A stretch of DNA of 64,000 nucleotides from Lunularia cruciata (lineage: Eukaryota; Streptophyta; Marchantiopsida; Lunulariales; Lunulariaceae), in assembly GCA_948567375.1 (NCBI GenBank), contig OX419757.1:68758001-68822000 (forward strand). The letters run 5' to 3'. The notes under the pieces were generated by a model. That model saw only the letters and a list, made by a program, of their open reading frames with translations, ran no database searches and was not told the origin of the DNA. Both the position numbers and the translations under genes were made by a program. Shown one piece after another: positions 56,631 through 64,000 of the stretch. Each line of letters starts with the position of its first letter. Position 1 is the first letter of the stretch.

Positions 56631-57366
56631 TGTAATACCAGAAGCTAGCCATATGATCTAGATGTGAAATTTGGTTTGGTAACATCTAGAATGATGTTAT
56701 ACATGATGAACGAAATAGATCAGATAGAAGTATCACCAAAAGAGTAGTTCTACTAATAGTGCAGAAACCAAAATAGACTTGAGAACCTTAGAACCAATAG
56801 CTAGACATATGATTTAAAGGTGAGAATTGGTTTGGTAACATCTAGAAGGATGTTACACATGATGGACTAAACAGATCAGAAAGAGATATCACCAAAAGGG
56901 GACTTCTACTAATAGAGTAGGAACCAAAATATGCCTGAAATCTTTGAAGGCAATCTTGAAGGCCTAAATGGATGAATTAGGCCTCACAAATGTGCAAATT
57001 TCCCCCTCCAACTAGTGAAAGGTTGGCCTTTCCTCCCCCCTGATTTATCTCATCGAGAGCTTTCCAATGGTACCTTACGTGATTTTGAGATTCCTACAAG
57101 AAGATTCCCTAAAAGATTCACTCTGGTCAAAGCTTGTTTGACCAACCAAATAGGACCTAGACCAGACATGTCACCCATCCAAGTGAGTAATCCAAGGGTG
57201 GAGCTTGCTGACATGTCACCTATCTGTGTTCCTAATCCTATGGTGGAGCTTCCTTGGCGGAGACCCTCTTTGTCTATATAATAAAGAGAAGGTGCTCCCT
57301 TGGGGCATCGATTGTTTGAGTGTGCAATCTGTATTTTCTCTCTTCTCTTGTCCTTGGAGTTTTACA
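56631..57366 (+). repeat. 3' LTR of the C element
   Basis: TGTAATACC to GTTTTACA, 736 bp, the same length as the solo LTR at 24853. TATATAATAAAG lies at about 57275. It differs from the 5' LTR by scattered substitutions and a few small indels. Confidence 0.95.
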
Positions 57367-58904
57367 AATATCTCATGATCAAGTTATGCTTGTATGCTTA
57401 CAAAGCTCATAATGCAATGCAAATGAACTACTATGAATTCACAAGTGACTCAACAATAGTAGTCTAGAACAGGTTGTGTTAAGCTGGTAAGAAGGGAGTC
57501 AAGGGTCAAGTGATCTTTGTTACAAATGAATCATCACATCCAAGAGTCCTTTGGATTAATTACATAGTGAGTGGGATTATTGGTGTTTCTATCTTTTCAT
57601 AGTGCACTAGAGGTGGCAGCTGTACCCTCTGATGGAAATAATTTTCCCAAGAGATTAAATATGAAAAATAGACTATCATGTTTGTGACACTTTAGATTAG
57701 TTTAACTCATCTGAACTTGTATCCTTGTAGGACTGATGTGTTCTTACCATATTATTACAAATTCAAATGTCACCATGTTGCTACACTTATTAAGCATACA
57801 AAGACTCTCAAATAAACTCCAAATGTAAGGTGGTTTTATGATTGTTATACCTTCTTTGTATGATAAAGAAACCATAGAGATCAATCATCATTGACCATAA
57901 AAAATGATTATAAAACATAACTTTAAATGCAAATAATTTATTAAACTTATACATTAACCAAAAATCACACAATGAATGCCTCAATCACCAATCATCATAA
58001 AAGTCAATCTCAATTACAAATCATCATTTAAGGCAATACACTCTTTGAATAGTTCTAATACCAATCAATTCACATACTAGGTAAATATTTAAAGACTTTG
58101 TAAAGAAACCCTTTCTTCTAGTCAATATTCTTCATGAGATGAGAGAGCTCTACTATTTATTATGATAAACATGACAAAAAAGGTTTTAATGCACTACTTT
58201 TGAAAGTATATATGTATTTCTAGTAGTAAGAAGTTTCAAATAATCAAACTTTCATTATTTTATTCTATATGGATCTCTTATATTGGAATGTTATATGAAA
58301 ATGAGGAAGTATCCCTTTTTTTTTACTCCTTTGTGAAAAAAGAAGTTTGGTTAATTAGGATTAATCTCTTTTTTGGGATGACTTGCATCAAAAGCCAAAG
58401 TGGAGCCAAAAGAAAAAGAAGAAACGTTAAGTGCAAAGTCATTTTGAACTTTGCCAAAGTCTATGAGAAGAACCACCTAAGATGACCATTTGTACTTAAT
58501 GGAGGAAAATTACATGCAAATTATAACCATTGACTTAAGAATTTCGAGGTAAAAGCTTTGATTATAATCAATCATACCCCTTGGGAATGGTTTTTAATTG
58601 TTATATTCAAGTTGAAGTTAGAAATGCTCCAAATTCCATTAAGAAATTTGAGTGGTCTTAGTCAAGGAGTAGTCTTTGAGTGTAAAACCAATGCATGAGA
58701 AATAAACAAGATGGTACAAGGAATAGTTTAGCATGAAAAGGAAATCCCTTATAAAATGAAGTAGTTTCATTTAATGATACTACTATGAATTGGGAGTATA
58801 TGTGGGAACCCACAATGATAGAAACTAGAAGTACAAAGCAAATGATTACAAGTTCTCTTTGTGGTATTTTAGGACAGTAGGCAAACAAATATTGGAGAGA
58901 AGTA
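57367..58904. repeat. Right part of the F repeat, no gene
   Basis: TTTGTTACAAATGAATC near 57512 and CTTGTATCCTTG near 57715 match F at 35118 and 35325 in order. The tract from about 57900 to 58904 has AT-rich filler and short open stretches (58288-58485; 58658-58888) without recognised domains. Confidence 0.45.
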
Positions 58905-59330
58905 CTTAGGTGAGGAGTTCCTCCTCACCCAGGTTAATATACATGTGAAATAATTACACATCAAAGTTATTAATTATTAGAATAACTCAAGTTACTAGGC
59001 TAAAATATATATTAAGTCAGAAAGCTAAGTGAATATCCAAACTCATGGAAAAATCTACACTAAAAAGGCTTTTGTGTCCAAGTATTCTCAACTTTTTCCT
59101 CAAAGCTAAGCACATAAGTATAATACAAATTTAATACACTAGAATCCAAAATAATAATGCTCATTCATTCTACTTGCTCTGACATAAATTCACCTTTATC
59201 TTGACTATGATTAACTCTAGCTAATCATAGCTTATGTTAAAGTTTGGTTAAACTCCATATAAATAATATCTTTCAACTACTTGCAATACCAAACTAAATA
59301 TCCCTATAGAATATGCACCAATGGGTATTA
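58905..59330 (-). repeat. Partial LTR of family E
   Basis: The reverse complement aligns with 1410-1890: TAGTAACTTGAGTTA, GTAATTATTTCACA, GTGAGGAGG and the CCAAAATA...CTCAT segment appear in the same order. Similarity ends before the LTR 3' third. The TGTAACACCC end is not preserved. Confidence 0.75.
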
Positions 59331-61988
59331 AGGACTTTCTTGCTTTGGAATTGGGATTTTATTTCACCCTTGATGACACATGAGATGAGTAGAAGGACAC
59401 ATCAGATGAGGACAAGACATATGAGATTTGGAATTTGAGGTGTAAGCTGAAGGAGTACAGTGAGGAACATTGAAGGATGGTCCTTGGGCTAGAAGCAAAA
59501 TCTTTGGAGGGGCTCACTCCAGAGACCAAGTTTGGGAAAATGGGTGAAAAGATCAACACCCAAATAAACAAGTCCTTTTTGAACCAAGAATGGTTACTCC
59601 ATCAATGGTTAGCATGTATGTAGGTACAAGGACCTAGACCAAAGAGAAAATTGTGTCATTGATTATGAAGATATTTTGACCTTAGATGATAATTTACTTC
59701 ATGATCAAGTATACAAAGAAGATGAAATTGGGTATTCATGTTTCATCAGCTCATCCAATCAATAGTTCAAGGATCAAAGGAGGACAAAGGAGGTATTTAT
59801 TTGGCTCCATTTGCCATTCATTTCTCAATGGGTATCAATCAATTGAGTTAGGAGGAGAGGAAGAAAGTCATTAGCCACTTCTACTTAGAAGACTATTTCA
59901 AACCACAACCTGAAGGAAGATAATGGTTAGGAGGACCTAAGAAGCAAACAAGGAGTTTTCTATTTAAGGTAGGTTTGTGGAGGTGAAAGAGGACATAGTT
60001 CTTGGCAAGTGTTAATTCTTTTGCAAGACCACAATGTCTTATGATAAGAGTGAGGACAAATCATTAAATGACAAATGTTTCTTAAGACAAGAGCAAAGCT
60101 AAAGATAAGGAAGATGAATAAGAAGAGTACAATGAATTGACCTTGCAAGAGAGAAAATTTAAGGAGGAAGGCAAAGATGAGCAAGTAGATGTGATTTTAA
60201 CTCCACAAGGTAAAGGGAGTTATGAGGCCAAAAATCAAGAAAACCTTGGGACAAAGAATCAACCACTCATGTATAGCCAATATCATCTTTGGAATTAGGA
60301 GTGAAGGAGACCAAAGAAGGAGTAGCCAAGGAGGAGGAGATCAATGGATCAAGGAGGATGACATTGTAGGAGCATAACATTAAGCGGAGGCAAAAGTGAT
60401 TGAAGTGTGGTCTATAAAAACTCTTGATGAGCTTCTTTTTCAATTGATATTGTTGCATCTCCATTGACCTACTTACATGTGATTCTCTTTCAAGACTTCA
60501 TGCAAATAAGTTTGGAATGAAGGCAAAGAAATTTCATTGGTAGGGAGAATTTGAGAAGTAGAAGTTCTTGCACAAGAGGATACACAATTTTATAAGAGGT
60601 AGAGGACTTAAAGAGAGATAAGACTTTGCTAGAGAGTGTAGAGAAGAACTGGGACCAAGAACTTCAAAAATTACCAAAATAACTTAGTGCACTCAAAGGA
60701 AAGAGTAGTCAAAGGCAAAATTGGTCAACAAAACAACCTAGATCAATCACATTTGCAAATTGCAATGTGATTTGTAGGAGGAGAAAGAAAGATGTGCCAC
60801 TTGAAAGGTTATCATTGAGGAGTACAAGAAAGAAACTAGTCTTAAGATGGAATTATTGCAAGTTGAGTGAGCTGCAAAATGACTGATAATGGAAGAGGTT
60901 GTTGCATAACTTCAAGGTCTATATGCTACTCCAAAGGAAGCCAAAGCAAAGAGAGTTAAAGAGTTGGAAGATCTTTGGAACAAGTTGGTAGCAATCAAGG
61001 AAGAAGCAATTTTAGGTAGGATGACAAAGGCAAAGCTACACAAGCTCCAATGACAAGTGTAGATGTTAGAGAGAAAGACCTAAGAAGACCGAAACATAGA
61101 TAGATTGTAGATCAAGTTTAAGGAAACATGTAGATAGGAAACTCATAGAATTTTGTAATACTTTAGTGTTAAAGATGACAACTTACAAGGGTAGAGTAGA
61201 TCTTATCTTTAAGAAATCAAGAAGTGAATGAAGTTCTTTGTAGTTGTTAAGTGTTGAAGACACTTCACTCAAGGATTTCTTCTTAGTTGTGAGATCCTTG
61301 TGGCTGTAATCTTTGGAGTATTAAGAAATTGTTTGAGGAAAAAAGTAAGATCTCCTCTATGAAGAGAAAATACCTTCCCAAGCCATTTTTATAGCAATTA
61401 GTAATGTAAAGGTCAAGCAATATAGGATAAGTAAAGATAACAAAATCCACTATACAATCTGGATGCTCAAAATTGCAATCTTGATAGATCTTTTGCAGTT
61501 CTTTCACTGTTAGATCTTCTTCAATCCAAGTATGAAGTACTATTTAAATCTTCAACTCCTTGAAGATAACGATTTATTACTTTTTATAGGAATAAAGCAA
61601 AAATGCCAATAGCTCTTTGTTGCTTTTGCTTGATTTTGAGTATTAGTTGTGTATCTTTGTTGAGTAGTGGTGGGGAATCTTTGTAGTGTGGACCCAATAG
61701 TAAAAGTAGTGAAAGAGTAGTTTAGTAGTTTGAAGGAGTGAAGCAATACCTTGATAGATGTTAAGTGAGTTGCAATGGTAAAAGGACCATAAAATTAGAT
61801 GATGAAGAGCAATGTACATTCAAAGTTGTGCTTTCTTGGAAAGGTAGACCATGGTCTTTAGAGTTGATGTCTTTGTAGTAGAATTAGTCTCTTTGGATTT
61901 GATCAAATCATCACCTTCAAAAAATAATTGGAATGTATCATAAGCAAAAGTGATTTTGAGATTTTATTTTTGTTACAATATGCCATAG
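59331..61988 (+). pseudogene. Broken ORF with coiled-coil-like parts, unassigned
   Basis: A plus-strand reading with stops: SDEDKTYEIWNLRCKLKEYS (about 59405), then LEAKSLEGLTPETKFGKMGE and NQEWLLHQWLACM, a later YNELTLQERKFKEEGK, and a Lys/Glu-rich helical part at about 60560-61120 (VEDLKRDKTLLESVEKNWDQ; KAKRVKELEDLWNKLVAIKE). No known domain is recognised. It may be an accessory or gag-like ORF of a retroelement. From about 61200 to 61988 nothing is supported. Confidence 0.4.
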
Positions 61989-62589
61989 TGTAATATTCTA
62001 AGGATAGGAGGACCCTCAATGGAAATACTAGGGAAGAAACAAAAACCTTCACACTCAATACTCCAATACTCCAAAGAAGCACCTTGTCTTTATTATATAA
62101 CAAAGAGGATTCACTCAAAGGAAGCTCCACCCTTGGATCAAATATATGGATCTTTAACATGTCAACTAGCTTTAACCTTAGATAAGTTGCATGGATGGGT
62201 GACATTTTGGTTCTTGTCCTATCTAGTTGGTCAAATAAGTTTGACCAAAGGGAATCTTTAAGAAATCTTATTGTAGGAAGTTTAGAATCACATGGGTTAG
62301 GTACCATTGGAAATCTCTCAATGAGACTAACAGTGGATGGAAGAATGTAAGCCTTTTTTCTTAAAGGGGAGGAATCCATCTATTTTCAAGGTGTAATTCA
62401 TCTCTTTAAGCCTCTAAAATTGACTCTAAAGCTTTGAGGGTGTTTTTATCTCTTGCCCTATTAATGGAAGTACTCTTTGGGTGACACCAGTTCTATTTGA
62501 TCTTCTTAGTCCATCATATATATCATTCTTCTTGATGCTACAAAGCCAAATTTTACCTTTAGATAATATGTCTAGCTAATGATACTATA
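61989..62589 (-). repeat. 3' LTR of a second C element
   Basis: Plus-strand left end TGTAATATTC, right end GATACTATA (decayed GGTATTACA). It is joined on the right to a polypurine tract and chromovirus pol, so it is a 3' LTR and not a solo LTR. About 600 bp; one U3 unit is reduced. Confidence 0.85.
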
Positions 62590-62604
62590 AACCTCCCCCT
62601 CTTT
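62590..62604 (-). other. Polypurine tract of the second C element
   Basis: The minus strand reads AAAGAGGGGGAGGTT immediately before the LTR, matching the 56616-56630 tract in form and position. Confidence 0.8.
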
Positions 62605-64000
62605 AAGATACTATGTCCTTGTTGGACAAATGTTGCTGAAAAGATTGCACTAACACCATTGCATGGGTCAAGTTGGCTATGGGCTCCCATGTTGCCTCAT
62701 ATAATGGATACTCTTTCTAATGTACAAGATATTCTACAAGTGGATAATGGTTACCATAGATGCATTTTTGGAGAATGCATTTGACTTCATACCTCTATGC
62801 CATCAATAAGTATTAGACAAGGTCAAATTTCTTGTATGGAGTGGAAGTGGTGCAATTAGGATGCATATTTATGTAGTATTGAAACATAAAGCATTGGATA
62901 GATCTTTATGTGTAGCGGTAGTTCAAGGTGATAGGCCATCATGCCAATTCACCAAAAGATAAGAAAATGCCCAATAAAATGACATTTGAGCTTATGAGGG
63001 AGAACTAACATGAGGTTGTTTGTGAACATCCAGACTTGATCTCCAACATTGAACTCCATGTGTATATGATGTGCATTTGCATGTTGTTTCTATTGATTTT
63101 GAGCAATCTATAACCTATGTTTGGCGTTCTCCACACTCTATTGGATTCTAGAAATAAAAGTGTTAACAATGTCAACCTTGGTAGCCACAAGGCGGATCTT
63201 TGTCAAGCTCAAAAGTGTGAAATGATGCTCTCTATACATGAAGAAGAATGGTATGACTTATGTATATGCATTCACTAAATTGTTATAGAAAATTCCATTA
63301 GTGGAGGTGAAGCCCCATAGCATGTCCTCAATAGTGCAAGTAGCCCACTATATTTGTCAATTGGTTTGTGGATGGTAAGCTATAAACATGGCTAATTTGG
63401 TTTTGAACATGCCAAAGAGTGTTTTCTAAAATAAACTAGTGAATTGAGTGCCTCTATCGATGATGATCACTCAAGATAGGCAATGGTGAGAAAAAACTAC
63501 ATCTAGGATTAATTGAGCCAATGTGGAGAAGTCATGTCCTTGGTGGTAAGATGCACATGAATTATTTTTCTGAGTGAATTGAAAAGGACTACAATGGAGT
63601 CAAACCCTAAGGTGGTTTTGGTCAATTCATAAATTAGATCCATCCTTACCTATTCCCAACATTGTGAAGTAGGAAAGAGTTGAAAGAGTCCTATGTGAGC
63701 TTGATTATAAGCTTTAGTTTGTTGAATAAGGAGGTCAGTTCAAACATATTCCATCACATTGTTGCTCATCTTGGGGCAATTGCAATGGCATTTGACTACT
63801 TCAAAGGTCTTGTCCACTCTAACATGACCTACAATGGCAAAATCATGACATTTTGCTAGGATGGTGGTCTTTGTGTTTGTGGCATCCAAGATCCATAACT
63901 TACCATCACAAAAAATGAGTCCTTGGGTATTGATGATGCCTTTGGATGAACAAGCTCCTATAATCTATGGGTCAATTTTTGTAGTAGCAAGAATCCTTAG
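62605..64000 (-). pseudogene. Integrase and chromodomain of a second C element (runs off right edge)
   Basis: Minus strand, right to left: zinc-binding part (CHDFAIVGHVRVDKT, KMSNNVMEYV), core (VRMDLIYEL with first Asp; IDRGTQFTSLF near 63430, where the second Asp is kept), tail (GVENAKHRLQ-like, MEFNVGDQVW) and chromodomain (YEATWEPIANLTHAMV near 62700, intact Trp). Stops are frequent, for example in the YHPQTN-stop stretch where the Glu region should be. This copy is more eroded overall than the one at 50760 but keeps residues that copy lost. Confidence 0.85.

Larger units (their letters stand above)
50760..57366 (+). mobile_element. Near-complete chromovirus (Ty3/gypsy), family C
   Basis: A 6.6-kb element with two LTRs (50760-51502 and 56631-57366), a primer binding site, gag, pol and a polypurine tract. 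Target duplication is AATAC (50755-50759) versus AATAT (57367-57371), one mismatch. A chromodomain after integrase places it in the chromoviruses. The two LTRs look roughly mid-90s percent identical by eye over the first 400 bp (not computed), so it is younger than families A and B. In-frame stops and lost catalytic residues make it non-autonomous. Confidence 0.95.

Overview
The window looks like repeat-dense nuclear DNA of a large-genome land plant, possibly a gymnosperm or fern. I infer this from the dominance of old, nested Ty3/gypsy-type LTR retrotransposons, one of them a chromodomain-bearing chromovirus with an initiator-Met-tRNA primer site. I see no host gene, tRNA, rRNA, CRISPR array or bacterial-type feature. 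Nearly every coding stretch is broken by stops, frameshifts or later insertions.

Six repeat groups can be separated by eye; the letters are mine. Family A is on the minus strand: A1 at 1-8615 (cut by the window edge), A2 at 12593-20135 (both LTRs present) and A3 at about 27815-34441 (eroded). Two short derivatives lie at 23468-23722 and 43745-44273. Family B is gypsy-type on the plus strand: pol remnant B1 at about 9109-11760, an LTR at 21437-22375, and a gag-pol-LTR remnant B3 at about 36451-43665. Family C is the chromovirus. One copy has both LTRs (50760-57366), a second runs off the right edge on the minus strand (61989-64000), and four solo LTRs plus one LTR fragment interrupt other repeats. 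Family D is a minus-strand gypsy integrase at 26575-27680. Family E is an LTR type at 1399-2068 and 58905-59330. F is a non-coding repeat at 34442-35752 and around the C element. An AT-rich tract at 44274-49990 carries an 86-bp tandem array and a possible copia reverse-transcriptase remnant.

Layout: A1(-), B1(+), A2(-) with a C-LTR fragment inside, an unassigned coiled-coil-like remnant, a B LTR, a short A derivative, a C solo LTR, D(-), A3(-) with a C solo LTR inside, F repeat, B3(+) with two C solo LTRs inside, a (TA)n tract, a short A derivative, the AT-rich tract, the near-complete C element inside an F repeat, an E LTR, a coiled-coil-rich broken ORF(+), and the second C element(-).

The complete C element shows the usual parts in order: LTR, primer binding site, Gag with a CCHC knuckle, protease, reverse transcriptase, RNase H, integrase, chromodomain, polypurine tract, LTR. 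It is dead: it has in-frame stops, the integrase catalytic residues read Asp-Asn-Lys instead of Asp-Asp-Glu, and the protease motif reads DPG. The most interesting signals are non-coding. C LTRs carry a conserved palindromic pair of W-box-like motifs, duplicated TGACATGTCA boxes and an internal U3 duplication. Family A has an unexplained block of about 108 bp between its polypurine-like run and its 3' LTR, and this block is fused straight onto the LTR in the two short derivatives.
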